From positions 28,915,220 through 28,979,219 of the forward strand of contig OX104114.1 of NCBI GenBank assembly GCA_944474755.1: a stretch of DNA of 64,000 bases, given 5' to 3'. This DNA comes from Limnoperna fortunei (taxonomy: Eukaryota > Mollusca > Bivalvia > Mytilida > Modiolidae). Under the pieces are notes generated by a model. That model was not told where the DNA came from and ran no database searches. It worked only from the letters and a program-made list of their open reading frames with translations. Below, one piece after another: positions 1-11,589 of the stretch (its first letter is position 1; each line of letters starts with the position of its first letter). The position numbers and the translations under genes are program-made.

Positions 1-3000
1 TCAACCAAACGCACTAAAAAAAGAGTTGTTAAAATTCCCGAATATTTTTGGTAAATAATTAATTAAATAAGTCATTTTCAGTCCTTGGATTACCAAATAA
101 TGGTACTGACAGACTCCTCCAATCGTATCGAAAAATTTTTCTTATTTTATTACAAAGTGCGTTATTACATATTTACAATTTAATACGAACTGCGTTAGTC
201 AACAAAACGCACTTTGTAATAAAGTCTGAGTTGTTCAAATTCCCGAATATTTTTGGTAAATAATTAATTAAATAAGTCATTTTCAGTCCTTGGATTACCA
301 AATAATGGTACTGACACACTCCTCCAGTCGTATCGAAAAAATTTTCTTATTTTATTACAAAGTGCGTTATTTTATTACAAAGTGCGTTATTACATATTAA
401 CAATGTATTACGAACTGCGTTAGTCAAAAAAACGCACTTTGTAATAAAGTCTGAGTTGTTAAAATTCCCGTATATTTTTGGTAAATAATGAACTAATAAG
501 TCATTTTCAGTCCTTGGATTACCAAATAATTGTACTTACACACTCCTCCAATCGTATCGTAATTTTTTCTTATTTTATTACAAAGTGCGTTATTACATAT
601 TAATAATGTATTACGAACTGCGTTAGTCAACAAAACGCACTTTGTAATAAGTCTGAGTTGTTAAAATTCCCGTATATTTTTGGTAAATAATGAACTAATA
701 AGTCATTTTCAGTCCTTGGATTACCAAATAATTGTACTTACACACTCCTCCAATCGTCTCGTAATTTTTTCTTATTTTATTACAAAGTGCGTTATTACAT
801 ATTAACAATGTATTACGAACTGCGTTAGTCAACAAAACGCACTTTGTAATAAAGTCTGAGTTGTTAAAATTCCCGAATATTTTTGGTAAATAATGAACTA
901 ATAAGTCAATTTCAGTCCTTGGATTACCAAATAATGGTACTTACACACTCCTCCAATCGTATCGAAATTTTTTCTTATTTTATTACGAAGTGCGTTATTA
1001 CATATTTACAATTTATTACGAACTGCGTTAGTCAACAAAACGCACTTTGTAATAAAGTCTGAGTTGTTAAAATTCCCGTATATTTTTGGTAAATAATTAA
1101 CTAATAAATCATTTTCAGTCCTTGGAGTACCAAATAATTGTACTTACACACTCCTCCAATCGTATCGTAATTTTTTCTTATTTTATTACAAAGTGCGTTA
1201 TTACATATTAACAATGTATTACAAACTGCGTTAGTCAACCAAACGCACTAAAAAAAGAGTTGTTAAAATTCCCGAATATTTTTGGTAAATAATTAATTAA
1301 ATAAGTCATTTTCAGTCCTTGGATTACCAAATAATGGTACTGACAGACTCCTCCAATCGTATCGAAAAATTTTTCTTATTTTATTACAAAGTGCGTTATT
1401 ACATATTTACAATTTAATACGAACTGCGTTAGTCAACAAAACGCACTTTGTAATAAAGTCTGAGTTGTTAAAATTCCCGTATATTTTTGGTAAATAATGA
1501 ACTAATAAGTCATTTTCAGTCCTTGGAGTACCAAATAATTGTACTTACACACTCCTCCAATCGTATCGTAATTTTTTCTTATTTTATTACAAAGTGCGTT
1601 ATTACATATTAACAATGTATTACGAACTGCGTTAGTCAACAAAACGCACTTTGTAATAAGTCTGAGTTGTTAAAATTCCCGTATATTTTTGGTAAATAAT
1701 GAACTAATAAGTCATTTTCAGTCCTTGGATTACCAAATAATTGTACTTACACACTCCTCCAATCGTATCGTAATTTTTTCTTATTTTATTACAAAGTGCG
1801 TTATTACATATTAACAATGTATTACGAACTGCGTTAGTCAACAAAACGCACTTTGTAATAAAGTCTGAGTTGTTAAAATTCCCGAATATTTTTGGTAAAT
1901 AATGAACTAATAAGTCAATTTCAGTCCTTGGATTACCAAATAATGGTACTTACACACTCCTCCAATCGTATCGAAATTTTTTCTTATTTTATTACGAAGT
2001 GCGTTATTACATATTTACAATTTATTACGAACTGCGTTAGTCAACAAAACGCACTTTGTAATAAAGTCTGAGTTGTTAAAATTCCCGTATATTTTTGGTA
2101 AATAATTAACTAATAAATCATTTTCAGTCCTTGGAGTACCAAATAATTGTACTTACACAGTCCTCCAATCGTATCGTAATTTTTTCTTATTTTATTACAA
2201 AGTGCGTTATTACATATTAACAATGTATTACAAACTGCGTTAGTCAACCAAACGCACTAAAAAAAGAGTTGTTAAAATTCCCGAATATTTTTGGTAAATA
2301 ATTAATTAAATAAGTCATTTTCAGTCCTTGGATTACCAAATAATGGTACTGACAGACTCCTCCAATCGTATCGAAAAATTTTTCTTATTTTATTACAAAG
2401 TGCGTTATTACATATTTACAATTTAATACGAACTGCGTTAGTCAACAAAACGCACTTTGTAATAAAGTCTGAGTTGTTAAAATTCCCGTATATTTTTGGT
2501 AAATAATGAACTAATAAGTCATTTTCAGTCCTTGGAGTACCAAATAATTGTACTTACACACTCCTCCAATCGTATCGTAATTTTTTCTTATTTTATTACA
2601 AAGTGCGTTATTACATATTAACAATGTATTACGAACTGCGTTAGTCAACAAAACGCACTTTGTAATAAAGTCTGAGTTGTTAAAATTCCCGAATATTTTG
2701 GTAAATAATGAACTAATAAGTCATTTTCAGTCCTTGGAGTACCAAATAATGGTACTTACACACTCCTCCAATCGTATCGTAATTTTTTCTTATTTTATTA
2801 CAAAGTGCGTTATTACATATTAACAATGTATTACGAATTGCGTTAGTCAACAAAACGCACTTTGTAATAAAGTCTGAGTTGTTTAAATTCCCATATATTT
2901 TTGGTAAATAATTAACTAATAAGTCATTTTCAGTCCTTGGATTACCAAATAATGGTACTTACACACTCCTCCAATCGTATCGTAATTTTTTCTTATTTTA

Positions 3001-3320
3001 TTACAAAGTGCGTTATTACATATTAACAATGTATTACGAACTGCGTTAGTCAACAAAACGCACTTTGTAATAAAGTCTGAGTTGTTAAAATTCCCGAATA
3101 TTTTGGTAAATAATGAACTAATAAGTCAATTTCAGTCCTTGGATTACCAAATAATGGTACTTACACACTCCTCCAATCGTATCGAAATTTTTTCTTATTT
3201 TATTACGAAGTGCGTTATTACATATTTACACTTATTACGAACTGCGTTAGTCAACAAAACGCACTTTGTAATAAAGTCTGAGTTTTTAAAATTCCCGAAT
3301 ATTTTTGGTAACAGTCTGAC
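1..3320. repeat. ~203-bp satellite array with higher-order periodicity
   Basis: About 16 tandem monomers of ~203 bp are seen. The landmark 'tagtcaacaaaacgcac' recurs near 196, 421, 624, 826, 1029, 1232, 1432, 1636, 1838, 2041, 2241, 2441, 2646, 2848, 3050 and 3245. A variant monomer with 'ccaaacgcactaaaaaaag' starts at about 1, 1235 and 2244, giving a higher-order repeat of six and then five monomers. The extra monomer in the first block (196-420) carries a ~21-bp local duplication. Each monomer contains an 18-bp inverted repeat, aacgcactttgtaataaa and tttattacaaagtgcgtt, about 145 bp apart, so the unit looks like a tandemly amplified MITE-like element. Short open frames here are repeats, not genes. 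The array runs off the left edge. Confidence 0.95.
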
Positions 3321-3745
3321 CAAGGGCATTAACTTGTCGGTGTAGGACGTAAAAAACTCCCCCCCAACCAATATTTTTGATAACAGTCCGACCAAGTGTG
3401 ATAAGTCTGTCCGTCCGTTAGACTAATCGTGTCCGGGCTGTAACTTTTTTATCTATTGAGGTAGGCTTTTGTTATTTAGAACGTGGGTAGATAATATCAG
3501 GGCGATGTGTCGCCTACCGCGGCTGATCACCTTAGACCTTGAACGTTGACCTTAAGTTCACATTATTGCTTTCTGAATGATAAATTCATGTCCGGGTTGT
3601 AACTATTTTATCTTTTGAGGTAGGCCTTTGATATTTGGAATGTGGGTAGATAATATCAAGGTGATGTGTCGCATACCGTGGTTGTTGACCATTACCTTGT
3701 CCTCAAGGTCGGCGGGGCCCACAGAGATGGGTACCATCTCACCGA
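3321..3745. repeat. Two ~165-bp tandem copies of a dispersed-looking repeat
   Basis: A block beginning 'gtccgggctgtaac' at about 3430 is repeated from about 3594 ('gtccgggttgtaac'). Both copies share the gaggtaggc, gtgggtagataatatca and gatgtgtcgc segments. The blocks separate the main satellite from an isolated satellite monomer. I recall similar motifs as common dispersed repeats in mollusc genomes, but that is recall and was not checked. No coding potential was recognised. Confidence 0.7.
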
Positions 3746-3750
3746 TATCT

Positions 3751-4081
3751 AGTATAATAATAAGTCATTTTCAGTCCTTGTATTACCAAATAATGGTACT
3801 TTCACACTCCTCAAATCGTATCGTAATTTTGTCTTATTTTATTACAAAGTGCGTTATTACATATTAACAATGTATTACGAACTGCGTTAGTCAACAAAAC
3901 GCACTTTGTAAAAAAGTCCGAGTAGATAAAAAAGTCTGAATAGTTAAAGTTCCCGAATAGTTTTATAATAATTTATGACTTAAATAGCCAAACAGTGCTA
4001 TGCATACAGTTTGACAACTTTAATTTAACTTTTTTAAATATTATTACAAAGTGCGTTGTTATTACAAAGTGGGTTGTTACA
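3751..4081. repeat. Isolated satellite monomer and fragments
   Basis: 3751-3960 is one diverged monomer of the 1-3320 satellite: the tcagtccttg core, ttattacaaagtgcgtt, then aacgcactttgtaa. It is followed at 4036-4081 by two short copies of the 'ttattacaaagtg' end. These strays lie between the array and the glucuronyltransferase intron, so satellite sequence abuts or invades the gene copy here. Confidence 0.8.
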
Positions 4082-4345
4082 GAGGTATCTCATCATTCAA
4101 ACTTTAATATTATTCTAGAAAATATCAATTGTAACTGCAGCGTCTATATACATTTCATCTGATGAATTATCCCTCTTTGCAGTGTTGCAACTTTTCGATA
4201 ATATTTTTTGCTAATTTTAAAACACTTATAAAGCAAACTATATATATATATATATATTATGAAATATCTGCATAATGTTCCAGTAAGGCAAATTATAAAT
4301 TGTTTATTATTTAGTTCTAAAACATAATCGTTTCTAATTTTGTAG

Positions 4346-4420
4346 GTCTTTAATTTTTCTGCGTGGAATACCAACAAAAGAAAGTTTGCAATTGATATGA
4401 CTGGCTTTGTATTGAACGTA
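4346..4420 (+). pseudogene. Truncated duplicate of a glucuronyltransferase exon (copy A)
   Basis: These 75 nt repeat the first 25 codons of the 204-nt exon found intact at 4535. The frame is open and an acceptor-like 'ttgtag' precedes it. It reads like VFNFSAW...IDMTGF and then stops abruptly at a (ta)n run. The conserved DMAGFA motif is DMTGF here. There is no donor and the rest of the exon is absent, so this is an exon fragment, most likely from a local tandem duplication that also copied ~70 bp of upstream intron. It could in principle act as a decoy acceptor for the real exon 115 bp further on. Confidence 0.85.
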
Positions 4421-4534
4421 TATATATATAATTAAAATCTGCATTATGTTCCAATATACAAATTATTTATGAAAATTAGTTTCCATGAAATTCTATATGC
4501 AACATCCAAAACATAACCCTTTCTAATCTTGCAG

Positions 4535-4738
4535 GTCTATAATTTTTCTGCGTGGAATTCGAACAAAAGAAAGTTTGGGAGTGATATGGCTGGCTTTGCA
4601 TTGAACGTAAACGTCCTCTGGGATTATCATCCAATGAGATTTAACACAACAGAGCGTAAAGGAATGCAAGAAACGAAGTTCTTAGAAATGTGTTGTGATT
4701 TGAGTGATATTGAACCTCTAGCTGACAAATGCACAAAG
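4535..4738 (+). CDS. Beta-1,3-glucuronyltransferase (GT43) penultimate exon, copy A
   Basis: This 204-nt, phase-0 exon lies between 'cttgcag' and a 'gtacaa' donor. It encodes the acceptor-side half of the GT43 catalytic fold: VYNFSAW, then DMAGFALNV, a MRFNTT segment corresponding to the family FDST region, GMQET with the glutamate at the position of the catalytic base, and DIEPLADKCTK just before the conserved WHT exon. The enzyme class transfers glucuronic acid from UDP-GlcA to galactose in the Golgi. The exons carrying the DXD motif and WPVG are not found upstream. Satellite DNA occupies that side, so copy A is probably a 3' fragment, although upstream exons beyond the window cannot be excluded. 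Confidence 0.88.
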
Positions 4739-5089
4739 GTACAATATACCCACTGGTTAAAAAAACCATCTTCATGTTTTATCTTAATTCGTGTTTTGTA
4801 TATTTTATTCATCAATCTTAACAAGGACTGTGCATTTTCCGAAGAAATGTTTCGTGAGTACGTTTTTTGGTCTCTTTTAATAATAAAAGTGCAAAATAGA
4901 CCCGTATGTAAATAAAATAAATATACACTTTAAGATGCACAAATGCATTAAAATTCAAACTACTGAAAACCAATTTAAGTCGAATCCACCACAACAATGA
5001 AAAACAACAAAACATCATTTATGATAAATTGCTGTTGGTTTGTATGTTTGAATGTTGTTTCAACCCACCTTAATTAATTTTAACTATAC

Positions 5090-5290
5090 CATGACATCGA
5101 GATTTTTTTTTTGGAGAACGACTAACTACAGTTTTGAATAACCTAAACTTCGGTAGAAAAATTGACAATCCTTGTTAATTTAGGATTAAGTCGAAATCTT
5201 TTCGAAATCAGACTAGATCTCACAATCTCACTGATGACAAGCTAGTAATGATTAGAAGATGGCAACTACCTTACCCACCATCGATGCCAA
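5090..5290 (-). repeat. Old diverged SINE in the last intron of copy A
   Basis: Read on the minus strand this resembles the tRNA-derived SINE seen elsewhere here: a degenerate tRNA-like head near 5285, the 'gacaaggattgtcaattt'-like segment near 5160, and a tail side near 5095. Equivalent insertions lie at the same place in copies B (about 21055-21245) and C (about 57660-57855). It therefore predates the gene duplications. Confidence 0.6.
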
Positions 5291-5599
5291 ATTGTTACAA
5301 TTGGAACATAATTGTCAAATTTATACAACCTCACATTTTCAGCATTGTGTGTGTCCAAGTTTATACGTAGAAAAACGAACCAGAACAAATTTTCTACCTG
5401 TATATTTTTCACGTGTTTTTATCAGTGTAATATGTAAAAAAAGATTACAGATATGTTTTAAAAATAATTCCTGTCCCACATACTGTGTACAGTGGCCACT
5501 ACATTCATAAAGATTGGGAAGACCAACTATATACATCTTTAAATGGCCTAGCCTTTGTTTGGTAGTTTCAAGTCTTAATAAAAAATCACTAGGACGAAT

Positions 5600-6285
5600 C
5601 TCATCTCACTAATATTACTTTATGGTTCCGAGATATAGTGATGTGAAAAAAATGAGAAAATAGAAAAGATACATATTTAATGTAAACGCATTCTAGGGAT
5701 ACGAAACAGTACTCCAAATTTTATGGTATACGGCGAACTTGAAAGATTATCAATTTTAAAATAAGAATGATTTCTTTTCATAATAGATTGATGAACGATG
5801 AAAGCAAACTAAGTAGTACGTTGCTCAATTGATGCTTTACTTGCATCAAAATAATATGGGTAACACTTAAATTGGTATCCTATGTAAAATCCATGTTTGA
5901 TGACTGCGGTTTAAGTTATAATTTAATAACCTACAAAACTGTGACATCACTCTGATTAAACCGGTTTATTTAGAAAATGTACATTGTGTTATAAAAAAGT
6001 AATAGGGAGGGAATACCATTATCTTAAGTGTCAGAACTGAGAAAAAATTAATCATACTATTTTCTGTACCCTTCAACAGATAAAATTAAATATATACATG
6101 TATTTATGTACGGTAAATCAAAATTATAAAGTAATTTTGTTTTATTTATTGAAAAAGTATGTTAAATTGTTTAAAATGCTAGTTCTATGCATTTGTCTGT
6201 CTTTTCTGTCATCTTATATCATATGTATTTAGAACGTCCTCATGTAACACATAACATGTGTCTGAGTGTAGTAAAGAATACATGA
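5600..6285 (+). mobile_element. LINE 3'-end remnant in the last intron of copy A
   Basis: This is a degenerate, internally deleted version of the LINE fragment better preserved at 58210-59412. The stretch from 'tttatggttccgagat' corresponds to an LLYGSEIW-type RT C-terminal motif, followed by KRILG- and VYGEL-like residues broken by stops. The 3' part carries the shared untranslated tail 'tgtctgtcttttctgtcat' and ends at 'gtaaagaatacatgatg'. It sits at the same site as in B and C, so it was inherited through the duplications. Confidence 0.75.
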
Positions 6286-6606
6286 TGAAATTGACCCTTT
6301 GATCCTATAGCCGTGCTAAAAAAATACGATTGCCATATTATTTATAATTGTCTATTTATGACACCTATCAAATAAACACTATAAAATTCGCAATGCTTCT
6401 AACTGCGTATCTGGCAATAAAGTTGTTAAGTTTAAGAACAATACATAGTTTGGGGAATGTTTTGAACCGAAGGACACAATTTGACTGCCACCAGCAAACT
6501 ATGTGTGCATTGGAGAGGGACAGAAAATTTACCCTTTTTTGGCAGCTTCAATGTTCTTACTCTTTTTGAGATCTATTTTTTATACATCACGTTGTTTTCT
6601 TTTCAG

Positions 6607-6675
6607 ATTTTAGTGTGGCACACACAAACAAAGGAACCAGGAGCTAACAAAGGCGACCGAAGGCTTGTGGTATAA
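6607..6675 (+). CDS. Beta-1,3-glucuronyltransferase terminal exon, copy A
   Basis: This 69-nt last exon follows the acceptor 'cttttcag', starts in phase 0 and ends with TAA. It encodes ILVWHTQTKEP and a short basic tail, LVV. The WHT core matches the family C-terminus, where the histidine contacts the donor nucleotide. The usual family form is WHTRT; here and in the other three copies it is WHTQT. Spacing to the previous exon is 1.87 kb. A likely 3' UTR follows, with several AATAAA-like signals ('cttaaataaac' near 6679). Confidence 0.88.
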   Translation: MLVWHTQTKEPGANKGDRRLVV

Positions 6676-7270
6676 AATCTTAAATAAACAAATGCACTGC
6701 GTGTATTACAGGGAATGCAAGTTAATATCATTTAATAAAACACGGATTTGATGTAGAAGGATTTGCATGCTTATGGACCAGGTAATCCGCTTCCGGTTCC
6801 ACTTGACAGGACGTAAAACATGGAAACATCATTTTAATAATGTAATCTGTTCTTGGACAAAATTGCAGATTGATAAAGATCGGAACTCAGTATCATAGTA
6901 GACGTACACAAAACGGGAAATCTAGTCAAAGATTATGTCTAACCAAAGCTCCCACTGTGTCAAAGAAAACGAAAGTACAAATATATTGCTAAAACCTAAA
7001 AAATGTTATGTTAAACACGATATGATAAGAAAGTTTAATTGATAATGTAATTCGGTAGCGTTTATATTAAAAGAAAAATAAATAACTCGAGAATTTACAA
7101 TATAATTATTAATATTATATATTGATATGCAGAAACTGATCCATGGGCTCAAAAATGATGCAGTTTTCTGTTTAAAAAGAACAGAGGTTATATAAATAGT
7201 TTTTTAAGTTATTTTGCAGCCATATTATTTTAGAGGCTGTGTCCTTAAATTAACTCTCAAGACAAAGTTT

Positions 7271-7535
7271 TGTTTATTTGTTTGAAAGATTTTTAACGCC
7301 ATTTTCAGCCATTTTTCAGCTATATCATGCCTGTCTTCTTTTTATTGGGGAGGAAGCCGGAGTACCCGAAAAAATCCTCTGACCATGGGTGAAAAATTGA
7401 CAATCCTTGTCAATTAAGATTATATTTACTAAATATGCACCCTGCTTGCATTGAAACTCGAACCCGTAACCTAAGTGTTTCCAAACCACTGATCAAAAGT
7501 AGAATAACTACCTTAACCACTCGGCCACCGAGGCC
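7271..7535 (-). mobile_element. tRNA-derived SINE (shared with duplicon D)
   Basis: On the minus strand the head at 7535 reads ggcctcggtggccgagtgg, a good RNA polymerase III A box. A B-box-like 'gggttcgagttt' follows, then the body 'attgacaaggattgtc' and the tail 'tatagctgaaaaatggc' ending in caaacaaa-type repeats. The matching copy sits at 62519-62779 in inverted duplicon D, and a related copy lies at 27727-27993 in B. The insertion is thus older than the A/D split. Confidence 0.9.
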
Positions 7536-7604
7536 TATACTAGTAATTTATGCGATGATATTGTACACGACGTCCTGATTGTTCAATAAAGACGATATAT
7601 TCTG

Positions 7605-7870
7605 TCTGTTTGTTTGTTTGATGGTGTTTAATGCAACGTTCAGCAATTGTTCAGCTATATCATGGCGTCCAGTGTTTTATTGGGGAGGAAGCGGGAGTAC
7701 CCGGAGATAACCCCCGACCTGTGGTAGGAAAACTGACAATCCTTATCAATTAAGATTGGAGTCGAGTACATCCAGCCTGCAGTGAGAATCGAGCCCGCAA
7801 TCTCAGTGTTGGCAGACCACGTGATCAATAGTAGACGAGCTACCTTGACCACTCGGCCATCGAGGCTCCT
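7605..7870 (-). mobile_element. tRNA-derived SINE, copy-specific insertion with target-site duplication
   Basis: This is a full-length SINE on the minus strand: head at 7870, A box tggccgagtgg, 3' 'tatagctgaacaattgctg', and a caaacaaacaaaca tail. It is bounded by cgatatattctg (7593-7604) and cgatctattctg (7871-7882), a 12-bp duplication with one mismatch. Duplicon D has a single uninterrupted copy of the target, so the insertion postdates the A/D separation. A 76-codon open frame on the minus strand here is a chance reading of the SINE. Confidence 0.93.
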
Positions 7871-7882
7871 CGATCTATTCTG

Positions 7883-8465
7883 CACAACGTCCCTGCTCTT
7901 GACTATGATGAACCATCCTTACCATCATTGCGTCGATACATTTTTTAATATTTAGTATTCTTTAATACTACATGTACACAGTGCAATGCGATGATATACT
8001 CTTTGTGGCGTCCGTGTTATCCAATATGATGAGACATCCTATATGACTGAGGCTCCTATCTAATACCACAGTTCATTCAACTGCCGTCGCTTTAATCCAA
8101 AAGGCCAATACTTACTACGGCCGTTCTACAGTCTTGAGCGATGATACTTCCGGCCGCTGCTATTACACACAACGACGATACTTCCTACCCGACGGTCGCT
8201 AGTACCCAGAGCTAATACACATTCTATACATAACCCTCACTATTACCCAGAGGTAAGATACATCCTAAATGACCCTCGTTACTACCCAAAGCTAAGATAC
8301 ATCCAGCACGATTTTAGCTTCTACCCAAATCTAAGATAAATCCTTCACACGACCCGCACTACTACCCAGAGCTTAGATACATCCTACACGACTCTCGCTA
8401 CTATCAAAATTAAAGATACAGCCTATACAAGACCATAGCTAATACCCAAAGCTCAGATTCATCCA
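7883..8465 (+). repeat. Degenerate ~39-bp minisatellite, duplicon A
   Basis: There are about a dozen imperfect units. The right half is most regular, for example units starting 'ctactacccaaagctaag' and running through 'atacatcctacacgac'. Earlier units (7883-8200) are more diverged but keep the 'gatgatac...ggccgctgct' spacing. The same array is inverted at 61985-62515 in duplicon D and appears in diverged form at 28000-28345 in duplicon B. No protein is encoded. Confidence 0.85.
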
Positions 8466-9885
8466 AGTAAAATCTGGATGTTATCGAGAAGAGATTAATT
8501 TCAGAAATCTGCTGAGTTCACAAAAGAGATTAAGAGATCAAAGAGTTGTAATAGCACAAATTAGATACCAAATGTTATTTTACAATAAATATATATGAAT
8601 AATATCGAAATTAAATGAGAAAACTTGTGTATATTTCATGAAATAAATTTACATTTGAAACAATTCAAACATGGTATCCATTTGTAAATAATTGGTAGTA
8701 ATTTCACACTGCAGTGTATGAATTTGCACGCCCTGAATAACCTGTAAAAGGTTATGGACAAACTAAGGAACATTATGTTGTGTATCTGTTGTCAAACATA
8801 AAAATCTATCAACACGGAATACATATGTTGTGATCCTACAAGTAAATATTGTAAAACATCTGTTTTAGTCATTTTTATGTAAGTTTTATTCCCGTAACAA
8901 AATCTAATAAAACAAAAACGATAATATCAAACATCTTTTTTGCGCCATTTGCCTAATAAGGAGACATATTAAGTATCACGTAGGAGAAATATTGACCACA
9001 CCTTTTATATAAAGAACGAATAATTATTAAATAAACGATAACATGAATGTTCAGTTCAAGCGTTCAGATGATTTCAATGTTTTTACGTCAGATTACATCT
9101 TAGTACCGACTTTTTGTTACTTTGCATAGATTCAAATCAATATTCCCCATACTATTTTAATTTAGCAGCTGCTGAGTCAGACTGACGTGTCTATAGGTAA
9201 CACAACTGACCAAAAAACGTAAGTTAAAAGTTAAAAAATCATTTACATGCATTTGAATTTGGAGCGAAAATTTCTCAGCATAAATAATGGACATATATGA
9301 TGTAATATTTTAAGTATTTGTGCATAACACCATGATTAGTAAAATGGTCTTGTGCTTGTTTGGCAAAAAGTTTTGGTCCAGCATTTAAGATATGCAGCTA
9401 ATATTCGACTTCATGATTGAAGGTCATATAATTCCTATCTTTAGATCCAGTGTATTCAGGGATCTTGCAGTTTCGAAATATATAACACATTGATCGGTTA
9501 CATATTTTAAATTTGCCTTTGAATTGTAATAGATATAATTTAATATTTTTTTACTTTTCTAAATTGTCGCTTTTATAGTTGCTACATGGAGTCTTGGCGA
9601 ACATTTGGTTAGTGAACAACAAAAGATTAACATTATGCAATAATGTTTAGTTTAGTTTAAACATATTTTATTTGCTAAAATATGCAATTAAGATAAGACG
9701 CAAGTTAATCAAACGTATGAAGTCTGTTTGTAACAAACATAAAACAACGTATCAATAAATAATTAAACTTTATTCAAAATGTACGCAGTTGTATTCCGTT
9801 CGTTAATTTTTCGCATAAACCTTCATTGTGTCTTTTAATATGAGTAAGGCGTGGTCCAAATTTTCGAACAATTTCCATTTATGAC
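8466..9885 (+). other. Non-coding flank of duplicon A, matched by duplicon D
   Basis: No gene is seen. The stretch is AT-rich and collinear, in reverse, with 60175-61984. Shared words include 'ggttatggacaaactaagga' near 8753 and 'tgcgccatttgcctaataag' near 8941. Its right end, near 9760-9885, marks the limit of similarity with duplicon D. D differs by a 566-bp fold-back insertion that is absent here (empty site near 8780). Confidence 0.75.
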
Positions 9886-10164
9886 GTAAATGACCTATTA
9901 CACCGGAAACTATTGTGACTTCTGTTAGGTTCCGTGATTACACTGCAGGTTTTTTATGGGGTGGGGGTTGTGTGACTGTTTTAGTGTGTCAGACGTTGTA
10001 AATATTAATTGTCTGAGAATTCTATAAAGTAACTGGATGCTACTAAATTAACTTCTATTTTCCCTATTTCTGTGGCTATATTTTGTCAACAAATGCAGAT
10101 TTGTCTAAGTTATTATGTTAACCTTACCGTTTTAAAAGAAACGTTTCATAATTGTTAATTTTTA

Positions 10165-10785
10165 TTATATTCTTATTCACCAGGCTTAAACGAATATAAA
10201 ATATTAAAACCATTAAACTTCAAACTATTTATTTAGGGAAACAACAAATTAACTCAGCACAAATGTCTCAACTCCATAAATTACACATCCATTATTCGTG
10301 AATTCATAAGTAAACATTTTCCAATATAAAAATGTTCAAAAACAATGTTCGTCTTCAACATCTAAATGGCTCAACAATCTACAAAATACTAGATTATTAT
10401 TAATATTCATATTATACTAGAGATTTGGATGGGGGATAGTAACGTGCAGTGCAGTGTATGCCACGGAAGAGCCTCGAATGGCCAATACTAAACTAAGCAC
10501 CTATTTATACTTCATAAACATAAGCTTGCTTTGCATGAAGCGAGGAAAATTTTCTACTTCAATAAGCTTCACTACTACGCCATAAGAATCATGTAAGAAA
10601 ACCATGCATGTATTGATCAAAGATCAAGTATCCAGGTGTTATTTGTTTACTATAATATCAACTCATGCAATCAGTCCCTAGTTCTACCGTAACATGTTTT
10701 AATATATTTATATTCTTATTCGCCATGCTTAAACAAATATAAAATATTAAAACCATTAAAATTCAAACTATTTACTTAGGAAAAC
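10165..10785. repeat. ~80-bp direct repeat pair flanking a ~460-bp segment
   Basis: 10165-10245 and 10705-10785 match over 'atattcttattc' through 'aatataaaatattaaaacca' and 'ttcaaactattta'. Seen from the minus strand they lie just 3' of the YR domain of the decayed retrotransposon. They could be part of its terminal structure, since YR elements of the Ngaro group carry split direct repeats, but a matching left repeat was not found. 10250-10700 holds no recognised coding sequence. Confidence 0.65.
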
Positions 10786-10864
10786 AGTTCATGATGTTGC
10801 ATATATCGAAACCAATAAAGATAGGTATACCAAGAATGGGGATTATAGTCCAATGTTTTGTGTG

Positions 10865-11520
10865 AGTGATAACTTTACTTGTACATTGTCATCAACGTAA
10901 CCATCTCTAGCCGAATCGGATGCCCACCTTCCATGCTTTTTAAACAATCTCTATGTAACCCAAACTGTGATTTGTCTAAACCTAGAGATTCTAAAGCATT
11001 TAACAATATCTCTCCAGCTCTAGTATACGATAATGGATTATTTTTCCGTAAGATGTAATCATTTTTCTTTTAACAATACGACTAGCTCTGAAAATATAAA
11101 CAATCCAGCATATGAAATGAGGCACATACAAGCCAAAGGTCGGTCACACAAATTACTAGAAATTCGTCTGTATTTCAGTACTATCTCTTTTAATATTACT
11201 GGAGATATTGGGTCTTTCTAAGCTAAAATAGCATGACCTATAGATTTGATTTACAAAGAAATAATCTGCACGGATCTGGAAAATTAGCCAGCTTATGAAC
11301 ACATTGTATAAAGTAAAATGCTTCGTCGATTTTTGATTTTGATTGTCATGATTTATAAAGATGAATGAAGGAGAGAGATACACGTAAAGCCTTTATATTA
11401 TTTGTAGCGCACCATCTGCAAAATTATCATAAGCATACCTATTTTTCTTGTATGTGTTTTCTGCTCTAGATTTAAGACACATTTCAGGTAAATATTTTGC
11501 CAGTGCTCTCAAATAATCAG
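10865..11520 (-). pseudogene. Tyrosine recombinase domain, broken
   Basis: Read in shifting minus-strand frames: a core-binding part near 11520-11400 (LRALAKYLPEMCLKSRAENT, then AYDNFADGALQ); a middle part near 11240-11180 with DPISPVILKEIV; and the catalytic end near 10960-10870 with GLDKSQFGLH, LFKKHGRW and ARDGYVDDN. The H-W pair and the nucleophile-type tyrosine (DGYVDD) remain. The stretch between GLH and FKKHGRW, which in this family carries the active-site arginine and glycine-rich loop, is missing. Several stops occur, so the enzyme is dead. Confidence 0.75.
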
Positions 11521-11589
11521 TGTGTTTTTTGTCTATTTGGTACCAGATAGAAAAGTTGAAGACATCTGAAAAACGTAATTACATAAATA

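Larger units (their letters stand above)
4085..9885 (+). repeat. Segmental duplicon A (3' part of glucuronyltransferase copy A plus downstream flank)
   Basis: From about 4085 the sequence parallels duplicon B (from about 18370) and duplicon C (from about 57060) through the last two exons and the last intron. The downstream part, about 6270-9885, is matched in reverse complement by 60175-64000 (duplicon D). Shared landmarks include the last exon, the 'ttgcagccatattattttag' stretch near 7215, the ~39-bp minisatellite and the closing segment at 9760-9885. The 5' end is cut by satellite DNA. Percent identity was not computed. Confidence 0.85.

Noticed and set aside
1..3320. Regular repeats resembling a CRISPR array
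   Set aside because: Units are ~203 bp and similar along their whole length, with no unique spacers; this is satellite DNA in an animal genome.
3082..3395. Overlapping 87- and 66-codon open frames at the end of the satellite
   Set aside because: Both are readings of the satellite monomer and recur only because of the repeat.
7655..7885. 76-codon minus-strand open frame
   Set aside because: It lies within a SINE inserted with a target duplication; similar peptides appear at 43363-43602, 15555-15761 and 54150-54458 for the same reason.
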